Part shown: positions 36,687 to 44,811 of the stretch, one piece after another | Position numbering within the stretch: the stretch's first letter is position 1 | Layout of the letters: the number at the start of each line of letters is the position of its first letter | Origin: CAUTUX01 sp963532875 | Lineage (GTDB): Bacteria; Bacillota; Clostridia; Christensenellales; CAG-917 | Assembly (NCBI GenBank): GCA_963532875.1 | Contig: CAUSLO010000002.1 | Location: forward strand, 1-64,000 | Length of the DNA: 64,000 nt | Direction: 5' to 3' | Notes under the pieces: model-generated | What the model was told of the DNA's origin: nothing | Database searches by the model: none | The model's input: the letters and a program-made list of their open reading frames with translations, nothing else | Made by a program: the position numbers and the translations under genes

Positions 36687-38164
36687 TATCTTTTAACCGC
36701 ATATGATATTCTCTTATGAATAATGCTAGGTATGATATCAAAGATTGTTTTCTTAATGATATTTAATTCTCCAAGAGTTATTGGCGATTCATCAAATTGT
36801 CCCAAGTCTATTTTGGCTTGTACTAGTGAATCAATTTTTTCTTTTATTTCATTTTGAGACTTTGGTTCAAATGATCTGAAAGTTGCCTCTATTGTATCTG
36901 CGATCATAATGATTACGCTAATCTTTGTTTGTGGCAAAGTTCCAGTATATCTGTATTTATCTTTAGAAAGTTCTTTATCTTCTGTTAAGTTATTTGCAAC
37001 ATTATAGAAATATCCTACTGGCGTTGTTCCGTGATGTTCAACACATATGTTTGCAATCTCTTTAGGTAACCTATTTTTTTCAGCAAGCATCTTTCCAAAA
37101 ACTGTATGTGCTGTGATTATATTTGCACTAACTTCTGGAATTAAGTCATCATGCGGATTTTTATCCGTTTGGTTCTCTGTGAAGAACAATGGGGCTTTCA
37201 ATTTACCAATGTCGTGATAGTATGCTGCACAACGTGCCATAGAACCACTCTCTCCTATTGCTATTGCACAGTATTCAGCAATTGTTCCTACCGCCAATGA
37301 ATGGTTGAAAGTACCTGGAGCTTCGTTTGCAAGTCTCTTTAAAAGGTCATTGTTTAGATTACACAATTCTCTCAACCTGAAATCGTTTGTGAGGTTCAAC
37401 ATCAGTTCTAGTAAGGCACTGATTGGAGACATTAATAAAATCCCGCCTATATTTAAAGAGAATCCCCACAATATGTTGAAAGCAATTTCTTTGCCAGTTG
37501 CTGCTGTTAGCAATGAAGCGAATACTATAAACACAACTGAAATAAATGAAATCAATAACGATTTGAGAAGGAAGACTCCTCTATTCAAGTCAACTGAAGC
37601 AAAATTCAAAACTATTAATGCTGTACCTACGTTTGCTAATACTGGTAATATAACGCCTAAATTTTTTGTCGTAGCATAATGAATAATTAAAATTGCTGCT
37701 AATGAAATTGTGTTTATAAATGCCAATCTCTTTGTCATTAAAACATACACTGTTAGAGTTAGAAAAATTAATGGTATTGCAAAAGCGTTTTTAGTAGTTA
37801 GGAATGCTGAAACTATAAACACCGCGACTATCATGAAAATAAGTAAAAGGTTATTAACCACTCTATCTCTAAATATCTTTATCTGTTTATATGAGAGTAA
37901 GAAATTCAAAATATATATTGAGAAGTAAATAACTATCTTCCCAAATAATTGTGGCAGTTTTTCCTTAGTAAACTCTTTAAAAATCGTAGTATCAGTTGAT
38001 GTCTGAGCACTTACTATTATTATCAAAAATATAGATACAAATATAGGTGCTAAACAAATTCCAAGGACAGTGAAAAATTGTTTCAAATTGCTTGTATATG
38101 CCTTTTTGATTGTTTTGCTATTTAATGGTCTAACTTTATTTTCTTTCTTTTGGTTTTGATCCAT
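36686..38164 (-). CDS. PgpH-like membrane HD phosphodiesterase lacking its extracellular domain
   Basis: Member of the 7TM-HD family (YqfF/PgpH), which hydrolyses c-di-AMP. After a short cytoplasmic start there is one membrane segment (about 35-55), then a loop of only about 40 residues. A block of six or so membrane segments and the HD domain follow (TFNHSLAVGTIAEY, YYHDIGKLKAPLFF, ITAHTVFGK, EHHGTTPVGYF). Family members are typically near 700 residues with a large extracellular 7TMR-HDED domain between the first two membrane segments. This 492-residue version has lost it but keeps the catalytic part. Gene order pgpH-ybeY-era-recO supports the family assignment. Confidence 0.88.
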   Translation of the reverse strand: MDQNQKKENKVRPLNSKTIKKAYTSNLKQFFTVLGICLAPIFVSIFLIIIVSAQTSTDTTIFKEFTKEKLPQLFGKIVIYFSIYILNFLLSYKQIKIFRDRVVNNLLLIFMIVAVFIVSAFLTTKNAFAIPLIFLTLTVYVLMTKRLAFINTISLAAILIIHYATTKNLGVILPVLANVGTALIVLNFASVDLNRGVFLLKSLLISFISVVFIVFASLLTAATGKEIAFNILWGFSLNIGGILLMSPISALLELMLNLTNDFRLRELCNLNNDLLKRLANEAPGTFNHSLAVGTIAEYCAIAIGESGSMARCAAYYHDIGKLKAPLFFTENQTDKNPHDDLIPEVSANIITAHTVFGKMLAEKNRLPKEIANICVEHHGTTPVGYFYNVANNLTEDKELSKDKYRYTGTLPQTKISVIIMIADTIEATFRSFEPKSQNEIKEKIDSLVQAKIDLGQFDESPITLGELNIIKKTIFDIIPSIIHKRISYAVKR

Positions 38165-39618
38165 TAATATTCTAAATCTCCATTACTCGTGTCGTTGTCT
38201 TCTTTGTTATCAACATTGAAGTCGCTATTCTCTTCCTTTATTAATGTGCTAGGTTGTATCTCTGCTGTAGCGAGTCCTTCACTAAACGCTGTCAAATTAC
38301 CATTCCAAATCATGTCAATGTCTTTTTGCTGACCATTTCTGTTCTTCTTGACTTGCAATATGATTTGCGACTCATGTGCCGTCTCGTCATATTGTGATGG
38401 CTTATAAATAAACATTACAACGTCAGCATCTTGCTCTATTGCACCAGAGTCTCTCAAGTCGCTCAATCTATGAGAATGGTCTTTAATCCCACGTGCATCA
38501 GAGGCTCTTGAAACTTGTGATAAGAGCAAAATAGGAACATCAAACTTTCTAGCCAACACCTTTAGTTTCCTTGTGATATCACTTACTTCTTCGTTTTTAG
38601 ATTTTGTCGACTTCTCCGAATTCATAAGTTGTAGATAGTCAATAACAATTAAATCTAGACCCACATCTCTTTTTAATTTTTGACATTTTGTCTGTACATC
38701 AAGTGGCGTTAAAACTGCTGTATCATCAAAATATACTTTTTTAATTTTTTTATTATCTTCGGTTAAGCCGATATAGTTACGTTTAAAGTCTTTAATTAAA
38801 TTAATCTGAGAAACTCCAAGTCCCTTTTCTTTACCCATTGCAGAAAGTGGCAATTCTAATGAATATGACAACATTCTTTTCATTAAAAGGCTTGCACTCA
38901 TTTCAAGAGAAAACATTGCAACTACCTTGTCTTTATAATCTCTTACGATATTAGAAATTATATTTAACGCAAAAGCCGTTTTACCAACACTAGGACGCGC
39001 AGCAACTAAGATCAATTCGCCTTTATTTAAGCCCTTAATTGTGGCATCTAATCCGCTAAATCCTGTATTTATGCCTTTTTTATGTTCTCCTCTTTGATTG
39101 TCAATAATTTCTGTAAATGTTTGATTAAATACTGTTTCAGCATCAACCATACTCTTTGTATCGGTCTTCTCTGTTAATTCGTTAATCTCTTTTATTGCTT
39201 CTTCAAGGCCTTCGTCGGCATCAGTTGCTGTGTTACCTATTGTAACCACCTTTTGACCTGCTTCAATCAAAGAACGCAACAAATATTTTTCTCTTACAAT
39301 CTTATATCTATCTTCAATATTCTCTAATGTGGATGAAATTGAACATATGTCGTTTAAATAGTCATCTGTTAACTCAACAGGTACTTTCCCTAACTTTTTG
39401 ATACTATCTAACAGTAAAACATAGTCTGGCGTTTTGCCTATTGACAATAACCTTTTATACACAGTGAAAATTATTTGATGTGGTTTATAATAAAAATAAT
39501 TAGGAGTTAATTTTGAGACAACTTCTCTAGTATCATCAGGGAAACCCAAAATATCTGAAAGTAGTAACTTTTCCGCCTGAATATCTACTGGGATTTGTGG
39601 TACATTTGTGTTTGCCAT
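38164..39618 (-). CDS. dnaB: Replicative DNA helicase DnaB
   Basis: Hexameric replicative helicase of 484 residues. It has an N-terminal collar domain (PQIPVDIQAEKLLLSDIL) and a RecA-like domain with GINTGFSGLD, Walker A VAARPSVGKT and IDYLQLMNS. SQVSRASDARGIKDH and RDSGAIEQDADVV are also present. No intein. AAGGAG seven nt upstream of the ATG fixes the start. It heads the long operon running to nnrD and is divergent from the membrane-protein gene at 39678. The last 40 residues are acidic and poorly conserved in type. Confidence 0.97.
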   Translation of the reverse strand: MANTNVPQIPVDIQAEKLLLSDILGFPDDTREVVSKLTPNYFYYKPHQIIFTVYKRLLSIGKTPDYVLLLDSIKKLGKVPVELTDDYLNDICSISSTLENIEDRYKIVREKYLLRSLIEAGQKVVTIGNTATDADEGLEEAIKEINELTEKTDTKSMVDAETVFNQTFTEIIDNQRGEHKKGINTGFSGLDATIKGLNKGELILVAARPSVGKTAFALNIISNIVRDYKDKVVAMFSLEMSASLLMKRMLSYSLELPLSAMGKEKGLGVSQINLIKDFKRNYIGLTEDNKKIKKVYFDDTAVLTPLDVQTKCQKLKRDVGLDLIVIDYLQLMNSEKSTKSKNEEVSDITRKLKVLARKFDVPILLLSQVSRASDARGIKDHSHRLSDLRDSGAIEQDADVVMFIYKPSQYDETAHESQIILQVKKNRNGQQKDIDMIWNGNLTAFSEGLATAEIQPSTLIKEENSDFNVDNKEDNDTSNGDLEY

Positions 39619-39677
39619 GTTTTAACTCCTTACAACTTTTAATTATATAATACAATATAATATAATTAACACTAAAT
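39619..39677. promoter_or_regulatory. Divergent promoter region between dnaB and the 39678 gene
   Basis: A 59-bp, nearly pure A/T stretch. On the plus strand TATAAT occurs at 39646, 39656 and 39661; the last ends 11 nt before the ATG at 39678, with no Shine-Dalgarno. On the minus strand TATAAT lies at 39642-39647, about 24 nt before the dnaB ATG, which does have AAGGAG. -35 boxes are weak on both strands. Confidence 0.45.
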
Positions 39678-40400
39678 ATGGTTCAAAAATGTAAAAAAGA
39701 AATTTTAATATATACGCTCCTCGCATTCGTTTCGTTATGTTGTCTTATTTCGATAATTTACACAATATATTTGCCTTCTGTCTTTAAGACAGCACGAATA
39801 TTTCTTCTTATGGCTGGAATTACATTGATATTCGTTGGTTTAATACTAATACTGACACGCCTATTATTACCTAACGAAAACACACGAAAATATCTTTTAT
39901 ATGCAAGTTTTGCGGTGATTATTGCGTCTTTAATCTTTGCTCTTGCATTTGCTATCCCATATACCAAATCAAAGCGTACTAGTCTTTATCTTCAAAATAA
40001 GAAAGGTTTAACCATTGAAAATACTAACTTTCACAACAAATACAATTACTACATTTACGCTCAAAAAGTAACTCAAGAAATACCAATACAAGATAGATTG
40101 ATTATTAATAAATCACATACACATAAGAAAATTAAAGTTGTTAGGAAATCACCTACAGTTAAAGTTGGGAAAGAACTTGTCCCACAAAATTTAAACACAA
40201 TTACCCTACTAACTTATGAACGTTACGAGAATGAAAACAAATTTATATTTACGGATAACGTACTAGATATACAACACACGCCTGAACCAAAAATCAATGG
40301 TATACATAAATTAATGCTACCTAGCATCTTCAGTCAACACAAAGAAAAAGGCGAAATTATTATACTTGTTCCACCTAATGTACAAGTTTCCTATATTTAA
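39678..40400 (+). CDS. Membrane protein of unknown function
   Basis: A 240-residue protein with three strongly hydrophobic segments in the first 100 residues: about 10-30, 42-62 and 72-92. A soluble C-terminal domain of about 145 residues follows, with many Lys, Asn and Tyr and no motif I recognise. The topology places that domain on the outside if the basic start (VQKCKK) is inside. It is one of two plus-strand genes. Its mRNA would have at most a very short leader. It ends 3 bp from the convergent icd. Confidence 0.7.
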   Translation: MVQKCKKEILIYTLLAFVSLCCLISIIYTIYLPSVFKTARIFLLMAGITLIFVGLILILTRLLLPNENTRKYLLYASFAVIIASLIFALAFAIPYTKSKRTSLYLQNKKGLTIENTNFHNKYNYYIYAQKVTQEIPIQDRLIINKSHTHKKIKVVRKSPTVKVGKELVPQNLNTITLLTYERYENENKFIFTDNVLDIQHTPEPKINGIHKLMLPSIFSQHKEKGEIIILVPPNVQVSYI

Positions 40401-40403
40401 GAA

Positions 40404-41588
40404 TTAATTTAAATTATCCGCTATTTTATTTATAAACTCTTCTGAATCTAATTCGTGTATTTCAACCCCATCAAGGCTAAACATTCCTGCTAAGTCCTTT
40501 GTCATATAACCGCTTTCAATTGTCTTTATTGTTGATGATTCAAGTTTGTTTGCAAACTCTTCAAGTTTTTTGTTCCCATCTAATTCTGCACGTTTTTTCA
40601 ACGCTCCACTCCAAGCAAATATTGTTGCTACAGAGTTTGTTGATGTACTTTCACCCTTTAGAAATTTTTGATAATGTCTCGTAACTGTACCGTGTGCTGC
40701 TTCATATTCAAATGCACCTTGTGGCGAGACTAAGACTGAAGTCATCATTGCTAACGATCCAAATGCTGTGGCAATCATATCGCTCATGACATCCCCATCG
40801 TAATTTTTTAAAGCCCAAATGAATCCACCTTTAGATCTCATTACTCTCGCTACTGCATCATCAATTAGTGTGTAGAAGTATTCAATTCCTGCTACTTCAA
40901 ATTTTTCTTTATATTCATCTTGATAAATGTTGTTAAAAATATCTTTAAATCTGTGGTCATATATCTTTGATATAGTGTCCTTTGTTGAAAACCATAAAGA
41001 CTGCTTTTGACTTAGTGCAAACTCAAAACAACTTCTTGCAAAACTCTTGATGCTCTTATCAGTATTATGAATTGCTTGGACTATTCCCTTACCTTGGAAC
41101 TTGAATATTACTTGCTCTTGATTGTCTGTTTTCAGTACGGCTGTCGTGTCTTCAGTTAAGAGTTCTACCCCCTTATACACATCTCCATACGCATGTCTTG
41201 CAACAATGATAGGTTTTTCCCATGTTGGAACAAGTGGTTTGATTCCTTTAACTATTACTGGGGCTCTGAAAACAGTTCCATCCATAATTGCACGAATTGT
41301 TGCGTTTGGACTTGCCCACATCTTCTTTAGATTGTATTCTTCAAGCCTTTGTTTGTTAGGTGTAATTGTTGCACACTTAACCCCTACCTTGTACTTTAAA
41401 ATTGCATTTGCAGCATCTGTTGTTACTTGGTCATTAGTTGTGTCTCTATTTTCTAGAGATAAGTCATAATATTCTGACTTTAAATCAATAAAAGGGAAAA
41501 TTAATTTTTCTTTTATCATACCCCATAGAACTCTTGTCATCTCATCGCCGTCAATCTCTACAATAGGGTTTTTCATTTTTATTTTCAT
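40404..41588 (-). CDS. icd: NADP-dependent isocitrate dehydrogenase
   Basis: Oxidative decarboxylation of isocitrate to 2-oxoglutarate, probably for glutamate supply. The 394-residue protein is the dimeric, eukaryote-like NADP type: KNPIVEIDGDEMTRVLW, ATITPNKQRLEEY, SPNATIRAIMDGTVFR, the active-site KNYDGDVMSDM and the NADP region AAHGTVTRHY. I chose the ATG at 41588, which has AGAGAGG upstream; an earlier in-frame start at 41648 would overlap rimI. It lies at the end of the FMN-riboswitch unit. Confidence 0.94.
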   Translation of the reverse strand: MKIKMKNPIVEIDGDEMTRVLWGMIKEKLIFPFIDLKSEYYDLSLENRDTTNDQVTTDAANAILKYKVGVKCATITPNKQRLEEYNLKKMWASPNATIRAIMDGTVFRAPVIVKGIKPLVPTWEKPIIVARHAYGDVYKGVELLTEDTTAVLKTDNQEQVIFKFQGKGIVQAIHNTDKSIKSFARSCFEFALSQKQSLWFSTKDTISKIYDHRFKDIFNNIYQDEYKEKFEVAGIEYFYTLIDDAVARVMRSKGGFIWALKNYDGDVMSDMIATAFGSLAMMTSVLVSPQGAFEYEAAHGTVTRHYQKFLKGESTSTNSVATIFAWSGALKKRAELDGNKKLEEFANKLESSTIKTIESGYMTKDLAGMFSLDGVEIHELDSEEFINKIADNLN

Positions 41589-41623
41589 AGTGTCCTCTCT
41601 GAAAGTGATATCTATATTATAGC

Positions 41624-42076
41624 CTAATTTATGCTCAAAAACATGCAAATTGCGTCTTCACCATTTGGGTAGTATTTTCTACGCACCGTGTACTCTTTAA
41701 ATCCTAGTTGCGTATATAGTGCCCTAGCACCTACATTTTTTTCTGAAACTTCAAGAAAAATTTTCTCAATACCACGTCCTTTCAACTCATTTAAAAGATA
41801 TTCAAATAATTGGGTTGCTATCCCCTGTTCCCTAAAATCTCGTGCTACTGCTATTGACAACAGTTCAGTGTTATCACTTACTTTAAAATTACAATGCAAA
41901 AAACCTACCAGTTTCTTTTCACACTTCGCAATCAAAAATATTTGGCTTAAGTCTGCAAATATATCATTTAAATTATTTGTATTTATATATGGTTCTCTCA
42001 AGTCTTCTGCGTTAAGATTGATAACGCCTTGAATTGTTCCTGTATCGCTTTTAACAATTCTACTTATTTCTATCAT
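41624..42076 (-). CDS. rimI: RimI-like N-acetyltransferase
   Basis: GNAT acetyltransferase, likely ribosomal-protein S18 alanine acetyltransferase. The 150-residue protein has LLSIAVARDFREQGIATQLF (acetyl-CoA loop) and EVSEKNVGARALYTQLGF. It follows tsaB with a 17-nt overlap, the common tsaE-tsaB-rimI order, which supports the name over other GNAT functions. Confidence 0.9.
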   Translation of the reverse strand: MIEISRIVKSDTGTIQGVINLNAEDLREPYINTNNLNDIFADLSQIFLIAKCEKKLVGFLHCNFKVSDNTELLSIAVARDFREQGIATQLFEYLLNELKGRGIEKIFLEVSEKNVGARALYTQLGFKEYTVRRKYYPNGEDAICMFLSIN

Positions 42077-42626
42077 GCATTCTCTCTGCTTGTGATTCTC
42101 TTACATATAGAGGCCTATATGTCTTGCTAAAGATTTCATCTTTAATTTTATTATTAACAACGTTTGCCAAATTTTTAACGTAATCAATATCATTTCTATT
42201 AATACTTCTTTCTTCCACAATGCCCACTTCGTTAAAGTATACCTTTTCAACCTTTCCCTTCTCGACATTTGCAACGTACATATTACCTCTGCCCGCTTCG
42301 ATTTCAACTTTACCAGTATATTGATATCCAACTATTTCAAATGCACTTACCTCAACTCTCTTTATATTAGATGCAAATGAAAGCCCCAATGCGGTTGCTA
42401 TGCCAATTCTTATACCTGTGAATGACCCTGGACCAACTACTACGGCGATGCACTCTATATCTTTAATCGTCATTGATTTCTCACGCAAAATTTCATCTAC
42501 TGTGCTTAGTAACTTTTTCTGATGGTTTAACTTGTCAAGATTAATTACCTTGAAAAGTTCTGACTTTCCATCCATAACCCCTACAATTAATGTTTCAAAT
42601 GTTGTATCAATTACTAGCGTCTTCAT
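42060..42626 (-). CDS. tsaB: t6A biosynthesis protein TsaB
   Basis: Inactive TsaD paralogue that scaffolds the TsaBDE complex making N6-threonylcarbamoyladenosine on ANN-decoding tRNAs. The 188-residue protein shows LVIDTTFETLIVGV and the conserved VVVGPGSFTGIRIGIATALGLSFA. It is shorter than many TsaB (about 230), with the C-terminal half reduced. It ends with TAG. It overlaps the ribU-tsaE fusion by 4 nt. Confidence 0.94.
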   Translation of the reverse strand: MKTLVIDTTFETLIVGVMDGKSELFKVINLDKLNHQKKLLSTVDEILREKSMTIKDIECIAVVVGPGSFTGIRIGIATALGLSFASNIKRVEVSAFEIVGYQYTGKVEIEAGRGNMYVANVEKGKVEKVYFNEVGIVEERSINRNDIDYVKNLANVVNNKIKDEIFSKTYRPLYVRESQAERMHDRNK

Positions 42627-43660
42627 TTTAAAATCTCAATTTTTCTAAACTTATTAAAAAATACTTTTTCAATATTTACCCAATGCATGTCTCCAATTAG
42701 ATTATCAAACTTATTCCATTCGATAAAGGTTATAGTATCTTTTAATCCTATTTCTTCTCTAATACCAACTTCCTGCAATTCATCCTCAGCTTCAAGTCTA
42801 TACATATCTATGTGATTAATTTTGAATTTACCTTCATATACGTTTTGAATTGTGAATGTTGGGCTTGTAACGTAATCATTAACTCCTAACGCCTCACAGA
42901 CGTATTTTACAAATGTAGTCTTCCCAGCCCCTAATTCTCCATTCAGAATTACAATTTCCCCACCATTAAGTGAATTGGCAAAACTATTTGCCACACGTTG
43001 CAACCCCTTTAAATTATATACATTATACTTACTCAAATTTTCATGACCTTTTTTATGTTCTACTTCAAACAAATTCAATGAACTTGTGAATTTAAATATA
43101 ACATAACCTAATACACCATTTAATAAAGATCTAAACAAATTGAATGGTAAAACGCCACCTAAGACAATTAGTTTCTTAATATCGCTTGCCTTTACATTTT
43201 TATTTAAATTTTTTGGCAACATGGCAACTAACTTTTTAGCATCGCCTTTATAGAATACCCTTACGTACATTGGAATGAGTAAATAATAATTCAACAGTGA
43301 AGCAATTAGCGATGAGAAAATTATTCCAACAAAAATCGCAAGTATTGCTCCACCTAAATTCCTTTTAACTCTATATATGCTTGCTATTGAGATAACTAAA
43401 ACTATGCCAATAACGAAATCTGCTAATTCTCCAACGTATAGGGTATTTGTAAGAGGCAACTTTAATAAACATCGTACAAGGGCTATAACCATTCCAGGAA
43501 CAGCACCTAGTTGAAATGTCGCAAGTATTAAAGGCACATCTGCTAGATTTAATTTCAAGAATCCAGGAAAGAATGGTAATGGAATTCTAATTAGATATAA
43601 AATGTATGCTAATGCTGTATATAAAGCAATATAACTTAATTTATAAAGAGATTTCGGCAT
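42623..43660 (-). CDS. RibU-type riboflavin ECF S component fused to TsaE ATPase
   Basis: One continuous 345-residue reading frame. Residues 1 to about 205 look like RibU, the riboflavin-binding S component of ECF transporters: IALYTALAYILYLIRIPLPF, FPGFLKLNLADVPLILATF and several membrane segments. A charged linker of about 15 residues leads to a complete TsaE domain (about 215-345) with Walker A NGELGAGKTTF near 245, TSPTFTIQNVYEG, HIDMYRLE and FIEWNKF. The first half should import riboflavin with an EcfAAT module encoded elsewhere; the second powers t6A synthesis with TsaB and TsaD. An earlier in-frame ATG at 43693 lies inside the FMN riboswitch, so the ATG at 43660, with GGAG and GGGG upstream, is preferred. 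Confidence 0.9.
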   Translation of the reverse strand: MPKSLYKLSYIALYTALAYILYLIRIPLPFFPGFLKLNLADVPLILATFQLGAVPGMVIALVRCLLKLPLTNTLYVGELADFVIGIVLVISIASIYRVKRNLGGAILAIFVGIIFSSLIASLLNYYLLIPMYVRVFYKGDAKKLVAMLPKNLNKNVKASDIKKLIVLGGVLPFNLFRSLLNGVLGYVIFKFTSSLNLFEVEHKKGHENLSKYNVYNLKGLQRVANSFANSLNGGEIVILNGELGAGKTTFVKYVCEALGVNDYVTSPTFTIQNVYEGKFKINHIDMYRLEAEDELQEVGIREEIGLKDTITFIEWNKFDNLIGDMHWVNIEKVFFNKFRKIEILK

Positions 43661-43682
43661 ATTTACCCCAATCTCCAAAGCA

Positions 43683-43784
43683 ACTTCTTTCATCCAGACT
43701 TTACTGTTGGCTTAGGAATTTAACCTAATCTGCTTTCGCTCGTGGGCTATACCACCAGTTGGGAATTACACCCTGCCCTGAAGT
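43683..43784 (-). ncRNA. FMN riboswitch (RFN element)
   Basis: A 102-nt aptamer on the minus strand. P1 is ACTTC (43780-43784) with GAAGT (43683-43687). Between them come the RFN consensus blocks in order: AGGGCAGGGTG, AATTCCC-ACTGGTGGT, AGCCCACGAGC, a variable arm, ATTCCTAAGCCAACAGT and AAGTCTGGATG. It lies 22 nt upstream of the ribU-tsaE start. No terminator hairpin with a T-run follows, and P1 ends close to the ribosome binding site, so translational control is the simpler reading. Confidence 0.96.
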
Positions 43785-43792
43785 ATTTTCAT

Positions 43793-43798
43793 TTTATA
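43793..43798 (-). promoter_or_regulatory. Candidate -10 for the FMN-riboswitch transcript
   Basis: TATAAA on the minus strand, 8 nt before the first base of riboswitch helix P1, preceded by TTGG; no good -35. It would give a transcript starting right at the aptamer. It lies in the 74-bp stretch after the lipoprotein gene at 43859, where no terminator is seen. Confidence 0.45.
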
Positions 43799-43858
43799 AC
43801 CAAAGGAATTATTTTACAAATAAAACAACCCATTCATAATCAACCTTATTTAAAAGAT

Positions 43859-44800
43859 TTATTTTCTTACGCCAACTAAATCAAGTTGGAACAACTCTAT
43901 TCTTCCATACATGATGCTATTAATATTCTTAAATGTTGCATCTCTAATAACTTGTTTATTTGTATCGTCTAAATTATTTGCCAATCTGTTTCCGATTATG
44001 TTATCGAAAATTTCTCTTGCTTTTGCGTCATGCTTTGAAATGTCATATTCTTCAAAAATTAAGAAATTATCGTCCCTAGCATCTTTAGAATTGAATGTAG
44101 CAATTCTTTGAATTACTGATAAATCGCTTTTATCTTTAAAATATGACTTAATTGTTGCCTTTTTAGATTTTAGTTTTAACTTTAATGTGAATGCAAGATC
44201 CTTTGGTAACTCAATTGGAATGATTTTATTTTCTTTTAACCCTTCAATAAATTTTTGAAATTTATCTGTTAAGAAGTATTCTTTACCATCAACTTTTAAG
44301 CCAATCATTTTTTCAAGTTTCATGAATGCTTCGGCACGTCCTTTAACTGTATCCCACTTTAGACCTGGAACATATCTATCAAACAATTCATTTGCGAATG
44401 TCTTAGCGAACTTAGCAATTGTGAAGTCATGGAAGAAATAATTATTTCCCAACATCTTCTTTGCTTGATCTTCTAGTGTCTCTGGTGCTGCTAATACGCT
44501 ATTCAAAAATTCTACATTTGGATAAAATGTGGTTGTTAATTCATTTGATTTTGTAAATTTTGCAATACCACTATCTTTAATTCTCTTTCCATCATTGTTA
44601 TAGAATACTTTGTTTAAAACGTCACGAAATGGTTCAATCATTGCTTGACCGTCTTGAGTAGATCTATATTCCATTCTTGAATATTCAAGAAATTCATACT
44701 GAGTTAATAAACCAGTTTTCTTTACACACCCTACTGCCAATATTGAAGAGAAACTTAATAATAAAACTACTAATGTTGTTAATATTGTCTTTTTTTTCAT
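43859..44800 (-). CDS. Lipoprotein of unknown function
   Basis: A 313-residue protein with a basic start, a hydrophobic signal and a lipobox ending AVGC (Cys25). The mature part is Lys- and Phe-rich and mainly helical in appearance; no family recognised. The ATG at 44800 has AGAGG eight nt upstream; a GTG three codons earlier overlaps that site. It lies 11 nt after the SGNH-hydrolase lipoprotein gene, so the two are probably co-expressed and may act together at the membrane surface. Confidence 0.78.
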   Translation of the reverse strand: MKKKTILTTLVVLLLSFSSILAVGCVKKTGLLTQYEFLEYSRMEYRSTQDGQAMIEPFRDVLNKVFYNNDGKRIKDSGIAKFTKSNELTTTFYPNVEFLNSVLAAPETLEDQAKKMLGNNYFFHDFTIAKFAKTFANELFDRYVPGLKWDTVKGRAEAFMKLEKMIGLKVDGKEYFLTDKFQKFIEGLKENKIIPIELPKDLAFTLKLKLKSKKATIKSYFKDKSDLSVIQRIATFNSKDARDDNFLIFEEYDISKHDAKAREIFDNIIGNRLANNLDDTNKQVIRDATFKNINSIMYGRIELFQLDLVGVRK

Positions 44801-44811
44801 CGTTTTCACCT

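Noticed and set aside
43661..43693. Earlier in-frame ATG for the ribU-tsaE fusion
   Set aside because: It lies inside the conserved 3' part of the FMN aptamer, and the next ATG has a ribosome binding site and the expected N-terminus.
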